A DNA stretch of 64,000 nt from Arthrobacter sp. Y81 (GCF_002929335.1 NZ_PJIL01000007.1:124001-188000), one strand, 5' to 3'. Positions 9,844 to 20,749 are shown, counted from the stretch's first letter. The notes: generated from the letters alone by a model not told the origin. Translations and numbers: made by a program.

Positions 9844-11252
9844 ACATGAGCCTGAGCCTCGCCCGCGCAGTGGCCGATGCGGTCCTTTACGAGGGCTACC
9901 TCCTGTACCCGTACCGCGCTTCCTCGCAGAAGAACCAGTCCCGCTGGCAGTTCGGCATCCTGGGCCCGCCCGGCGCTGCTGAGGCCGGGTCCGGGGAAGA
10001 GCCGGAAATGTTTGCCGACTGCCTGCTGAATCCGGGGCCCGATGCGGAGCTGGAGCTCCACCTCCGCTTCCTGCAGCTTCAGGCGCGCACTGCGGAGACA
10101 GCGGACGACGGCGGCAGCTTCCGTCCGGTGGAGGAGCTCGCCGTCGGCGGCTCCCGCTGGCTGAGCTGGGACGAGGCAGTCGAGCAGGAAATCACCCTGG
10201 GGCCGTTCGCCGTGGCCCGGCTGCGCGACGGTGGCGGGCCGCTGGTGCTGCCGGTCCGGATCCCCGCGGGTGAGGACGTGGAGGAACTCAACGACGACGA
10301 CGGACTGCCCGCCGGACGGCTGGTGCGCCGCCGTCGTGCACTGTACGGCGAAGTGACGCTCAGCGCCGCTGCCACCACTTCCCAGGCCACCGGCCACCCG
10401 CTGGTGCGGCTGCGCGTCTCGGTGGCGAACACGGCCAGCCCCGGAGCGGAACCTCCGAACCGGCAGGAGGCGATCGCCACATCGTTCATCGGCGCGCACG
10501 TGCTCCTGAGCCTGCGCGGCGCGGACTTCCTGTCGCTGCTGGACTCGCCGGACTGGGCAAAGGACGGCGCCGCTGCATGCGCCCAGTACCGCTGCTGGCC
10601 TGTCCTGGCGGGACCCGAGGGGCAGACGGACGTGCTGCTGGTATCGCCGATCATTCTGTACGACCACCCCGCTGTGGCACCGGAGAGCTCGGTTGCCCTG
10701 TTCGACTCGACGGAAATTGACGAGATCCTCACCCTGCGTGTGCTGACGCTGACGGATGAGGAAAAGGCCGAGGCCCGGGCAACGGATCCGCGTGCCGCGG
10801 CGATCATCGACCAGTGTGAAGCCATGTCGCCGGAGGAACTCCAGCAGCTGCACGGGATCCTGCGCAACCCGCACGCTGTGGACTTCCCGGACTCCCGCGG
10901 AAGCTTAAGCGGCACAGGAGGGGAACCGGAACCGCCCGCCTGGTGGACGCCTGAAGCGGAAGCCCTGGTCCAGCCGCACATGGATGCGGTCCTGATCAAC
11001 GGCGTGCCGGTTGCCCGCGGGAGCCGGGTCAGGGTCAACCCGAGCCGCCGGGCCGACGCCCAGGATCTCTTCTTCGCCGGACAGACCGGGCGGGTCACCA
11101 GCGTCCATTTCGACGTCGACGGCAGCACCCATGTTGGCCTGGTGCTGGAACAGGACCCGGCGGCGGACCTCCATGAAGGCTACGGGCGGTCCTTCTACTA
11201 CGCGCCCGAGGAACTTGAACCGCTCGAGGATGGAAAGGGAAACCCGCTATGA
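9840..11252 (+). CDS. Large conserved hydrogenase-operon protein of unknown function
   Basis: A 470-residue soluble protein that I cannot assign. The first 60 residues contain a YLLYPYRASSQKN-type segment and a WQFGILGPP motif. The middle looks alpha/beta, with VLLVSPIILYDHPAVAPESS near residue 275. Residues about 375-455 look like a small SH3-like beta barrel (VLINGVPVARGSRVRV...AGQTGRVTSVHFDVDGSTHVGLVLE), reminiscent of the barrel in HypC-type chaperones, although that similarity is only visual. ATG 9840 overlaps the preceding stop by 4 bases, and its own stop overlaps the next start. The position implies a hydrogenase-related job. Confidence 0.72.
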   Translation: MNMSLSLARAVADAVLYEGYLLYPYRASSQKNQSRWQFGILGPPGAAEAGSGEEPEMFADCLLNPGPDAELELHLRFLQLQARTAETADDGGSFRPVEELAVGGSRWLSWDEAVEQEITLGPFAVARLRDGGGPLVLPVRIPAGEDVEELNDDDGLPAGRLVRRRRALYGEVTLSAAATTSQATGHPLVRLRVSVANTASPGAEPPNRQEAIATSFIGAHVLLSLRGADFLSLLDSPDWAKDGAAACAQYRCWPVLAGPEGQTDVLLVSPIILYDHPAVAPESSVALFDSTEIDEILTLRVLTLTDEEKAEARATDPRAAAIIDQCEAMSPEELQQLHGILRNPHAVDFPDSRGSLSGTGGEPEPPAWWTPEAEALVQPHMDAVLINGVPVARGSRVRVNPSRRADAQDLFFAGQTGRVTSVHFDVDGSTHVGLVLEQDPAADLHEGYGRSFYYAPEELEPLEDGKGNPL

Positions 11253-11368
11253 GGACTGTAGGAATAGCCACGGTGGGCCTGCTGGTGGCTCTGGCGCTCG
11301 GCGCCGTTTATGTCGGGATCCGTTCGGTCCCTGACATCCAGCGTTACCTGAAAGCGCGGCGGATGTGA
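11249..11368 (+). CDS. 39-residue single-helix membrane peptide of the hydrogenase operon
   Basis: A very short gene in the overlap chain. ATG 11249 overlaps the preceding stop (ATGA), and its last bases overlap the GTG start of the protease gene. The product begins MRTVGIATVGLLVALALGAV, a clear transmembrane helix, then continues with a short basic tail, IRSVPDIQRYLKARRM. Actinobacterial hydrogenase clusters contain similar tiny proteins (I believe DUF6893). It may anchor the otherwise soluble complex to the membrane or act as an assembly subunit; neither is proven by sequence. Confidence 0.72.
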   Translation: MRTVGIATVGLLVALALGAVYVGIRSVPDIQRYLKARRM

Positions 11369-11901
11369 CCGTCCTCGTGGCAGGAGTGGGCAACATTTTC
11401 CTGCACGACGACGGCTTCGGCCCGGAAGTAGCCCGCCGGCTGGCCGGTGACGCCGGCCGGGCAGCGCCGGGCGTGCTGGCCGTGGACTACGGGATCCGCG
11501 GCATGCACCTCGCCTACGATCTGCTGGCCGGCGTGGACGTCCTGGTGCTGGTGGACACGGTCCCTCCGGCCAGCCCGGAGGCCACGGCGCCGGGCAGCAT
11601 CAGGGTGCTGCGGGTGCGCCGGGAGGACCTGGACGGCACCGCAGCCCTGGACCCGCACGGCATGGATCCCGTGGCAGTGCTGGGGCGCCTTCGCTCGCTC
11701 GGCGGCGAACTGCCCGCGACCTATGTGGTGGGCTGCGTGCCCGCCGACGTCTCCGAGGGGATCGGCCTGAGCGCCGCCGTGGCGGGGGCCGTACCGGAGG
11801 CGATTGACGCCGTCGTCGACCTCATTTCGGAACACAACCGTGTTTCGGAACACAACCGTGTTTCGGAACACAACCGTGTTTCGGAACGTAACCGGGAGTG
11901 A
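11365..11901 (+). CDS. Hydrogenase maturation endopeptidase (HyaD/HybD/HycI type)
   Basis: Protease that clips the C-terminal tail of the large subunit after nickel insertion. The 178-residue protein has the family start GVGNIFLHDDGFG with the metal-sensing acidic residue in DDG, the second Asp in LVLVDTV (near residue 63), and a His in DPHGMDP near 98, matching the three nickel-binding positions of HybD. It starts at GTG 11365, overlapping the previous gene by 4 bases. The tail is unusual: SEHNRV is repeated three times, then SERNRE, encoded by an 18-bp tandem repeat at 11,825-11,896. That tail lies beyond the conserved fold. Confidence 0.88.
   Translation: MTVLVAGVGNIFLHDDGFGPEVARRLAGDAGRAAPGVLAVDYGIRGMHLAYDLLAGVDVLVLVDTVPPASPEATAPGSIRVLRVRREDLDGTAALDPHGMDPVAVLGRLRSLGGELPATYVVGCVPADVSEGIGLSAAVAGAVPEAIDAVVDLISEHNRVSEHNRVSEHNRVSERNRE
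11825..11896 (+). repeat. In-frame 18-bp tandem repeat, four units
   Basis: The unit TTTCGGAACACAACCGTG occurs perfectly at 11825-11842, 11843-11860 and 11861-11878, with a diverged fourth copy at 11879-11896. It encodes the SEHNRV repeats at the C-terminus of the maturation protease. As 18 is a multiple of three, slippage changes length without shifting the frame. Confidence 0.97.
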
Positions 11902-11906
11902 GCAGC

Positions 11907-12164
11907 ATGTGCCTAGGAATACCTGGTCAGGTCATCGAACTGCTCGAGGGCTACGGGAACCAGCTCGCCCTGGTGGACGTGGCCGGTGTGCGGCGGAAAA
12001 TCAACATCGGCCTGCTGGACGAGGGGCCCCTGGAACCGGGCACGTGGGTCCTGATCCACATGGGGTTCGCCCTGGAACGGGTCGATTCCGCGGGCGCGGA
12101 CCGCGCCATGGACGGCCTGGAGCTGATGGGCCGGCCCAGGGACTTTGACGGCGACGCCGGCTGA
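11907..12164 (+). CDS. hypC: HypC, hydrogenase maturation chaperone
   Basis: Small chaperone that, with HypD, carries the Fe(CN)2CO group to the large subunit. The 85-residue protein starts MCLGIPGQV, the family signature; Cys2 must follow the initiator Met, which fixes the start at ATG 11907 rather than the in-frame GTG 11898. GGGAG (11894-11898) is the ribosome binding site. The body is an OB-like barrel (VDVAGVRRKINIGLL...VLIHMGFAL). Its partner HypD is not in this window. Confidence 0.93.
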   Translation: MCLGIPGQVIELLEGYGNQLALVDVAGVRRKINIGLLDEGPLEPGTWVLIHMGFALERVDSAGADRAMDGLELMGRPRDFDGDAG

Positions 12165-12225
12165 CGCCGATCGCAGCCGGCGCCGGCAGGCGGCGAACCA
12201 CTACAACCAGAACAAGGAGGACACG

Positions 12226-12564
12226 ATGTCACCGACGAATCCGTCCAACGACAGTGATGCCGCGGAAGGTACTGCCCCGGGCACGGCCCGCGCTTTCGGG
12301 AGCGAGCCGCCGCTGAAGGAACCCGCGCAGCCCGGATCCGACGAAACCCCCGAAGACGCGGCGATGGCGCCCGAAGGCGTGGGAGAGAGCACAACGCGCC
12401 GGGGCGAAGACGTGGTCAAGGAGGAAGGGACAGAACCTGGCCGGGAGGAGACCGGGACGGACGCCACCCCTGCCGGACGCCCCTCCGGCGAATCCACGCC
12501 GCGGGACGCCACCGGGGTCAATCCCCCGGAGGACCCGGACACGGCCGCACCGCAATCGCCCTAG
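12226..12564 (+). CDS. Acidic disordered protein at the end of the hydrogenase operon
   Basis: A 112-residue protein rich in Glu, Pro, Thr, Ser, Gly and Ala, with no predicted fold, membrane helix or cysteine. ATG 12226 is chosen because AAGGAGG (12214-12220) lies at ideal spacing; an in-frame ATG further up (12145) falls inside hypC. Such proteins are sometimes hydrophilins or stress proteins, but nothing here shows that. It lies 61 bases after hypC and is convergent with the next gene. Confidence 0.6.
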   Translation: MSPTNPSNDSDAAEGTAPGTARAFGSEPPLKEPAQPGSDETPEDAAMAPEGVGESTTRRGEDVVKEEGTEPGREETGTDATPAGRPSGESTPRDATGVNPPEDPDTAAPQSP

Positions 12565-12622
12565 GCTTCAACCGCCGTAGCCTGCGGTGGGCGGGTTTGC
12601 GGTCTGTCCTCAGCGCCGGGCG

Positions 12623-13405
12623 TCAGCCGTGGCGTTCAAGGGCGATCGCCGCTCCGCGGTGTTCGACGCCGTTGTTGGCGATCCGGAGATGGCGCGCCGT
12701 GAAGTGCTGCAGCCGCTGCAACTGGTGCGTGGAGAGCCGGTCGCACACCCAGTTCCAGTGCAGCGACACCACGTCACCGGGGGCGAGTCCGTCCACAAAA
12801 CCGGTCCCGTTCACGGCGTGCTTGGCCGTCTCCACCACGGGCTCGCCCACCGCCAGGGATGCGCCATCCCACACCAGCGGCCGGGACCGCACCACGGCGT
12901 CGTCGCCGGTGACCGCCAGCACCTCGCCCCACCGGATCCGGCACCGGTCCAGCACATTCAGGGCCGTGGCGTGACGGCGGTCGTCGTGGAGCAGCCCCAG
13001 CCACGGGTAGATCTCAAAGACATGGAAGCTGTGGTGCGGAACCCCGCCGGCCAGGACGCCCTCGGCCAGATGCGGGAACTGGCGTCCCGTGCGGGCCCGG
13101 AACCGGTCCTCCATGGAGTTGCCGATGTTGGTGATGCCCACCGAGTCCAGGAGGCTGTTTCCCACCCAGTACGCCTCCACCACGCGGGCGTCGAGGGGGT
13201 CGGTTATGCCGTTGGAGCCGGCAATAAGCTCCAGGTAGGGCCACGCGCCGGCGAAGCCCTTGGCCAGCTCGCGGAGTCCCTGGTCCGTCACACGGGACTG
13301 GCCGTAGTGCAGCAGCGCGTCACTGTCCGGGGGCCCGCAGCTGCCCCGGGAATTGGGCGGGTAGGCATACCGGACAAACAACTGGGCACCGTCGACAACC
13401 ATCAT
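12623..13405 (-). CDS. Hydrogenase-cluster accessory protein, probably DUF6390
   Basis: A 260-residue soluble protein of unknown function, similar to what I recall as DUF6390, which is found near actinobacterial hydrogenases. Visible features are an N-terminal LFVRYAYPPNSRGSCGP segment, a central HHSFHVFEIYPWLGLL motif rich in His and aromatics, and a DRCRIRWGEVLAV strand region. AGAAGGTGG lies just upstream of a double ATG (13,405 and 13,402), so the longer frame to 13,462 is probably not translated. It is convergent with the hydrogenase operon and divergent from the ABC importer, which suggests a link to either. Confidence 0.65.
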   Translation of the reverse strand: MMVVDGAQLFVRYAYPPNSRGSCGPPDSDALLHYGQSRVTDQGLRELAKGFAGAWPYLELIAGSNGITDPLDARVVEAYWVGNSLLDSVGITNIGNSMEDRFRARTGRQFPHLAEGVLAGGVPHHSFHVFEIYPWLGLLHDDRRHATALNVLDRCRIRWGEVLAVTGDDAVVRSRPLVWDGASLAVGEPVVETAKHAVNGTGFVDGLAPGDVVSLHWNWVCDRLSTHQLQRLQHFTARHLRIANNGVEHRGAAIALERHG

Positions 13406-13483
13406 CTGGCCACCTTCTGCAAAAGGTTCTTTGAACGTAGCACCGGCCCCCTGCGCCGACAAGGGGCCGGAACTCCGTTGCCG

Positions 13484-13512
13484 TTGACAGCCTCGGCCTT
13501 CGGGCGGATCCT
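13484..13512 (+). promoter_or_regulatory. Candidate promoter of the metal-chelate ABC importer
   Basis: TTGACA (13484-13489) is a perfect -35 box. A 17-base spacer leads to GATCCT (13507-13512), a weak -10. The in-frame GTG at 13513 directly abuts it and would lie at or before the transcription start, which supports ATG 13543 as the real start. A GC hairpin with arms CCGGCCCC (13443-13450) and GGGGCCGG (13463-13470) lies just upstream. Confidence 0.45.
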
Positions 13513-13542
13513 GTGAAGAACCTACGCACAGGGGGTCAATCC

Positions 13543-14706
13543 ATGCGAGCCGACGACCTAAACCGCCGCTCCGTGCTCCAGGTTCTTGTGGCGGGCGGCT
13601 CCGCAGCCCTTCTCGCCGGATGCGGGGCCGCCGGCGCCCCGCCGGCGGCGTCCCCCGGAGCTTCCGGGAGCGGTTCCCCGGGCTCCGCCAGTGCAGGGCC
13701 CATCAGCATTACAGACCAGCGCGGCAAGACCCTCACGTTCGCCAAGCCGGTGACGAGGGTGATTACCATCCCGATGCCGGCGGCTTCGCTTCTGGTGGCC
13801 GTGGACCGCAGTGCCGAGCACCTGAGCGCCATGCACAACGCATCATGGGTGGCGATGCGTGACGGCATCCTGGGAACCATGTTCCCCCAGGCGCTGGAGC
13901 TGCCGCACGAAATCGCGACCCAGGACTTCACCCCCAATGTGGAGAGCGTGCGGGCCTTGGACCCCGACGTCGTGGTGCAGTGGTCCGACTCCCAGCTGGT
14001 CGAGCCCCTGGAGAATGCCGGCCTGACCGTGCTCGGACTCAAGAACACCGGCAAGCAGGAGGACGTGGACGCCTGGATTGCGATGTTCGCTGCGATGCTG
14101 GGCAAGCCGGAACGGGCCACCGAAATCAAGGAACACAGCGACAAGGAGCTCGCCGGGATTAAGGAGGCCGCGGCGGGGCGTGGATCCGCGGGACCCGGCA
14201 TTCTCTACTTCAACCGGTTTACCGGCGGGCTGAAAGCCGCCGCCGCGAACACCTACAACGACTTCTACATCAAGCTGGTGGGCGGAACCAACCCTGCCAC
14301 CGGCCCGGACCCGCTGCCCGGCACCGGAATGGTGGGCCTGGACGTGGAGCAGGTCCTCAGCTGGGATCCGGAAGTCATCCTCCTGGGCAACTTTGACCAG
14401 GCCATGCCGCAGGACATCTACTCGGACCCGGTGTGGCAGAACATCTCGGCTGTCCGTTCGCGGCGCGTCTACAAGGTGCCGCTCGGAGGATACCGCTGGG
14501 ATCCGCCGGGCCAGGAATCGCCGCTCATGTGGCACTGGCTGTCCGATATCGCCTTCCCGCAGGAGCACTCCGGGCTGCGCGGCAAAGTCAGCGAATACTT
14601 CCAGTTCCTCTACAACCACGAGCCCGCCGACAAGGAGCTGGACAGGATTCTCTGGACCGCTGAGAACAGCGACTCCGCCAACTACCACCAATTCAATGCT
14701 GGATGA
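13543..14706 (+). CDS. ABC importer substrate-binding lipoprotein, BtuF/FecB-like
   Basis: Extracytoplasmic receptor of a FecCD-type importer (substrates: siderophores, cobalamin, haem or other metal chelates). The 387-residue protein has a signal region with a twin-arginine-like NRRSVLQVLVAGG and a lipobox LLAGC, then a Ser/Gly/Ala-rich linker and a TroA/BtuF-like fold (ITDQRGKTLTFAKPVTRVITI... LDPDVVVQW... WDPEVILLG). ATG 13543 follows AGGGGG at good spacing. Its position beside the hydrogenase genes makes a nickel or cobalt chelate a reasonable guess, but iron-siderophore cannot be excluded. It overlaps the permease gene by 11 bases. Confidence 0.85.
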   Translation: MRADDLNRRSVLQVLVAGGSAALLAGCGAAGAPPAASPGASGSGSPGSASAGPISITDQRGKTLTFAKPVTRVITIPMPAASLLVAVDRSAEHLSAMHNASWVAMRDGILGTMFPQALELPHEIATQDFTPNVESVRALDPDVVVQWSDSQLVEPLENAGLTVLGLKNTGKQEDVDAWIAMFAAMLGKPERATEIKEHSDKELAGIKEAAAGRGSAGPGILYFNRFTGGLKAAAANTYNDFYIKLVGGTNPATGPDPLPGTGMVGLDVEQVLSWDPEVILLGNFDQAMPQDIYSDPVWQNISAVRSRRVYKVPLGGYRWDPPGQESPLMWHWLSDIAFPQEHSGLRGKVSEYFQFLYNHEPADKELDRILWTAENSDSANYHQFNAG

Positions 14707-15823
14707 AGCCAGCTCAGCGCGACTGAACCGCCGTGGCCCGCCTGCCGGCCGTGCCGCACGGCGGCTCCGCACCGGTGAACGGCACAGGCCCGGTGAGGGC
14801 CGTGGAAAAACCGCGGTCGTGGGGCCGATCGCCGTCGCCGCCGTGCTGCTGACCGCCGTCGGGCTCCTGGCGCTGGCCGTGGGCCGCTTCAATGTTCCGC
14901 TCTGGCACGTGGTCCAGATCCTCACCGCCCAGCTGGTGCCGGTCCCCCTCGAAGTGAACCCGACGGAACAAAACGTGGTCCTGCTGGTCCGGCTGCCGCG
15001 AATCCTGCTCGCCCTGCTGGTAGGCGGCGGGCTGGCCATCGGCGGCGCCGCCCTGCAGGCCATCTTCCGCAACCCGTTGGTCAGCCCGGAGATCATCGGA
15101 GTCTCCGCGGGCGCGTCCTTCGGCGGCGCCCTGGCCCTGCTGCTCGGGCTGGGATCCTTCCTGCTGGTCACGGGTTCGTTTCTCTTCGGCCTCGTGGCGC
15201 TCGGACTGCTGTTCCTGATTACCTCGGGCCGCGGCGGCACACCCATGCTGATGATCGTGCTCGGCGGCGTGGTCACGGGCTCGTTCTTCTCGGCCCTGGT
15301 GGCGCTGGTGACCTACATCGCGGACCCCAACACCACCCTTCCGGCGATCGTCTTCTGGCTCCTCGGCAGCGTGGCCACGGCTACCTTCGCGAAGGTCGCG
15401 GTGGCGCTGATACCGGTGGTGGGCGGCGCCGTCGTGCTTCTGCTGCTGCGCTGGCGGATCAACGTGCTGTCCCTCGGCGACGAGGATGCGGCGGCGCTGG
15501 GCGTCAAACCCCGTCCGCTGCGCTGGGTGGTGCTGGTGGCGGTGGCACTCATTGTGGCCGGGGCGGTCGCAGTCAGCGGCGCGGTCAGCTGGGTTGGCCT
15601 GGTGGTACCGCACCTGGCGCGGATGTGGGTGGGTCCGGACCACCGTGTGCTCCTGCCCGTGTCCTTCCTCCTGGGCGGCGCCTACATTGTCCTGGTGGAC
15701 ACTGTGGCCCGCACCGCGACCGCAGGCGAGATCCCGCTCGGTGTCCTCACCGCCCTGATCGGCGCCCCCGTGTTCTTCCTGCTGCTGCGCCGGAACCGGG
15801 AGAGGATCTGGGAAAGTGCTTGA
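14696..15823 (+). CDS. FecCD-family ABC permease
   Basis: Membrane channel of the importer. The 375-residue protein has about nine to ten hydrophobic helices and the family motifs LRLPRILLALLVGGGLAIGGAALQAIFRNPLVSPEIIG-like region at residues 100-140 (shortened here) and AVSWVGLVVPHLARMWVGPDHR near 300. The first 45 residues are basic and probably cytoplasmic. ATG 14696 is in frame and overlaps the binding-protein gene by 11 bases; the ATPase gene overlaps its end by 8 bases, so the three are co-translated. Confidence 0.9.
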   Translation: MLDEASSARLNRRGPPAGRAARRLRTGERHRPGEGRGKTAVVGPIAVAAVLLTAVGLLALAVGRFNVPLWHVVQILTAQLVPVPLEVNPTEQNVVLLVRLPRILLALLVGGGLAIGGAALQAIFRNPLVSPEIIGVSAGASFGGALALLLGLGSFLLVTGSFLFGLVALGLLFLITSGRGGTPMLMIVLGGVVTGSFFSALVALVTYIADPNTTLPAIVFWLLGSVATATFAKVAVALIPVVGGAVVLLLLRWRINVLSLGDEDAAALGVKPRPLRWVVLVAVALIVAGAVAVSGAVSWVGLVVPHLARMWVGPDHRVLLPVSFLLGGAYIVLVDTVARTATAGEIPLGVLTALIGAPVFFLLLRRNRERIWESA

Positions 15824-16574
15824 GCTCGACGGCGTGGGATTCGGCTACGCCCGGCAGGACTGGGTTTTCCGGGACGTCAGCTTCAGTGTCCTGCCCGGCA
15901 GCGCCACGGCGGTGCTGGGGCCGAACGGGAGCGGCAAGACGACGCTGGTCCGCTGCGCCGCCGGGCTGCTGGAGCCCGCCGAGGGAACGGTCCGCCGGGC
16001 CGACGGCGCCGGGTACGTACCGCAGGCCCACGGCATTGCGTTCGGCTACAGCGCCCTGGACATGGTCCTGATGGGCAGGGCCCGGCAGGTCGGAATCTTC
16101 CGGACGCCGGGAGCCTCGGACCGGGCCGCTGCTTCGGAGGCGATGGAGCGGGTGGGCGTGGCCGGGCTCAGGGACCGTCGCTTCCCCACCCTGAGCGGCG
16201 GCGAGCAGCAACTGGTCCTGATAGCCCGGGCCATTGCCGCCGGCTGTCCCGTGCTGGTGCTGGACGAGCCCGCCACCGGCCTCGACCTCAAGAACCAGGT
16301 GCGCGTCCTGTCCCTGCTGCGCGAACTGATGTCCGGCGGCATGGCCCTGCTGCTCAGCACCCACCATCCCGACCACGCCCTGTACCTGGCGGACAGGGCA
16401 GTCCTCCTGGGCCGCGGCGGAGCACGGACCGGCCGGGCCGCGGACCTGCTCACCGACCGCGCGCTGTCAGCGCTCTACGGGGTTCCCGTCCGGACGCTCC
16501 CCTATTCCGACGGCGGCACTCCCCGCCGCACCATCGTGGTGCCTTACGGAGGCGGCGGGGACGAAAGACCCTGA
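15816..16574 (+). CDS. ABC importer ATPase, FepC/BtuD-like
   Basis: Cytoplasmic ATPase that powers the FecCD-type importer. The 252-residue protein has Walker A GPNGSGKTT near residue 36, a Q-loop YVPQAHG near 68, signature LSGGEQQLVLIARA near 128, Walker B VLVLDEPATGLD near 149 and the switch His in LLSTHHPDH near 188. It starts at GTG 15816, overlapping the permease. The operon ends here, followed by a multi-copy repeat that probably terminates it. Confidence 0.9.
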   Translation: MLELDGVGFGYARQDWVFRDVSFSVLPGSATAVLGPNGSGKTTLVRCAAGLLEPAEGTVRRADGAGYVPQAHGIAFGYSALDMVLMGRARQVGIFRTPGASDRAAASEAMERVGVAGLRDRRFPTLSGGEQQLVLIARAIAAGCPVLVLDEPATGLDLKNQVRVLSLLRELMSGGMALLLSTHHPDHALYLADRAVLLGRGGARTGRAADLLTDRALSALYGVPVRTLPYSDGGTPRRTIVVPYGGGGDERP

Positions 16575-16585
16575 CCGCCGCCCGG

Positions 16586-16708
16586 ACGCTCTCTCACTTC
16601 CTGCGCCCAAAACCCAAACGCTCTCTCACCTTTTGCGCCCAAAACTCAGACGCTCTCTCACCAGGTGAGAGAGCGTTTGAGGAAAACACACAGGAAGTGA
16701 GAGAGCGT
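16586..16708. repeat. 32-bp-period mirrored repeat, family B, locus 1
   Basis: The word ACGCTCTCTCAC occurs at 16586, 16618 and 16650, and its reverse complement GTGAGAGAGCGT begins at 16665 and 16697. Every step between like units is exactly 32 bp, and the centre (16650-16676) is a near-perfect hairpin. The 20-base linkers are similar to each other (TGCGCCCAAAAC core). It fills the gap between the convergent ABC ATPase and ppc genes and may act as a bidirectional terminator. Related loci are at 39,896, 41,417 and 43,792. Confidence 0.93.
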
Positions 16709-16728
16709 CGGTGGTTGGACGCTGGAGG

Positions 16729-19569
<2,841 letters not shown>

Positions 19570-19684
19570 GGAAACTATCTTTCGAGGGTTCGGACTTGGC
19601 TCGTACACTGCGCTGGATACTGTGAGCCGGGTTACTTGTTCCTATGGGATATTACCCGGCCCTGTTGCGGCGTGGGAATCCGTC

Positions 19685-20053
19685 TCAGATAGTGTCCGCG
19701 CCCTTGACGTCCGCTGCCGCCCCTGTTTGAGTGGGCGCCGCAGCCGGGCGGCCGGCCGCCGCAGCGGGGCGTCCGGCTGCCCGGATGGTGATCTTTCCGG
19801 TGTAGGCCTCGTTGTGGTCAGGGCCCTTCCCGGACTGGGTGGACTCGTGCCGCCGCTGCTTCAGCTCTTCGCGGGCAGCGGCCGCCTCCTCACGGGTGGG
19901 GGCGCCGGTGGCGGGGTCGATCATGCCCAGCGCACTCCCCAGCGTTCCTGTGGCTCCCTTGGGGTTCCCGCCGCGCTTCAGGACGGACATCCCGGCCAGG
20001 GTGAACCCGGCAATGAGCGCCAGACAAGCCAGGACGGTGAGGACTGCGTCCAT
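19685..20053 (-). CDS. Small membrane-anchored protein of unknown function
   Basis: A 122-residue protein with one N-terminal transmembrane helix (AVLTVLACLALIAGFTLAGM), then a charged helical segment (REEAAAAREELKQRRHES) and an Ala/Pro/Gly-rich, repetitive tail (AAGRPAAAAGRPAAAPT). I do not recognise a family. It starts 15 bases after the F420-type oxidoreductase ends on the same strand and may be co-transcribed with it. Confidence 0.55.
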   Translation of the reverse strand: MDAVLTVLACLALIAGFTLAGMSVLKRGGNPKGATGTLGSALGMIDPATGAPTREEAAAAREELKQRRHESTQSGKGPDHNEAYTGKITIRAAGRPAAAAGRPAAAPTQTGAAADVKGADTI

Positions 20054-20068
20054 GCCCCGGCCGCCGTT

Positions 20069-20749
20069 TCAGCGGACGATCTTGAAATTGAAGTCGGGCG
20101 TGCCCAGGGCGCCCCATAGCCGGATCCAGACCGGCAGCATCATTTCAGGGCCCCGGGCAGTGGTGATATCGCCGAGGTCGATGATGTCCTGATGACCGAG
20201 GCTCTGCAGCAGGGACGTCACGGCTTTTTTCGCGTCGGCGTCGTTGCCCGAGACGAATACGGAGTGGTCTCCCCCGCCCACACGGCCGGGATTGACCATC
20301 AGCCCTGCATTCATGGTGTTGAGCGTCTTCACCACCTTGGCCTCCGGGAAAGCCTGCTGGATCTGCTCGCCGAGGCTGTCCGTGTTGACCGGGTTCAGCG
20401 ACGGCGGGAAGCCCTGCGACGGATCGAGCGGATTGGCGACGTCCATCAGGATCTTGCCTGACAGGTTTCGCGTGCCTGCCGCCGCCAGGGCGTCGAGTGA
20501 GCCGAGACCGTTGGTCATGTTGACCACCAGCTCGGCTGCCGCGGCGGCTTCGGCATAGGCGGCGAGCGCCACGTCGACGTGCTGGGCACGCCACTGGGCA
20601 AACGGCGGAGTCCCCATGGCGTCAGGGTCCTGCCGGGCCAGCGTGGCTTCGGGATCGCGGGTCCCGATTACCACTTCGTGCCCCAGCTTCGCCAAGGCCG
20701 CCGCAACCGTTCGACCGGCAAAGCCGGTGCCGAAGACAGCTATTTTCAT
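20069..20749 (-). CDS. NADPH-dependent F420 reductase-like oxidoreductase
   Basis: NAD(P)-binding protein of the F420-dependent NADP oxidoreductase family. The 226-residue protein starts with the dinucleotide fold MKIAVFGTGFAGRTVA and TRDPEATLA, with VVNMTNGLGSLDAL and NTMNAGLMVNPGRVGGGDHSVFVSGND typical of the family. ATG 20749 is chosen because GGAAGTGA lies just upstream; the frame continues to 20,929 without a good start. Whether it truly uses F420 or is one of the many homologues with another flavin or none is not visible. A small dyad lies in its promoter region. Confidence 0.78.
   Translation of the reverse strand: MKIAVFGTGFAGRTVAAALAKLGHEVVIGTRDPEATLARQDPDAMGTPPFAQWRAQHVDVALAAYAEAAAAAELVVNMTNGLGSLDALAAAGTRNLSGKILMDVANPLDPSQGFPPSLNPVNTDSLGEQIQQAFPEAKVVKTLNTMNAGLMVNPGRVGGGDHSVFVSGNDADAKKAVTSLLQSLGHQDIIDLGDITTARGPEMMLPVWIRLWGALGTPDFNFKIVR

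Noticed and set aside
16586..16708. CRISPR array reading of the 32-bp repeats
   Set aside because: The repeats change orientation in the middle, the linkers are related to each other, units number only two or three per side, and no cas gene is present.
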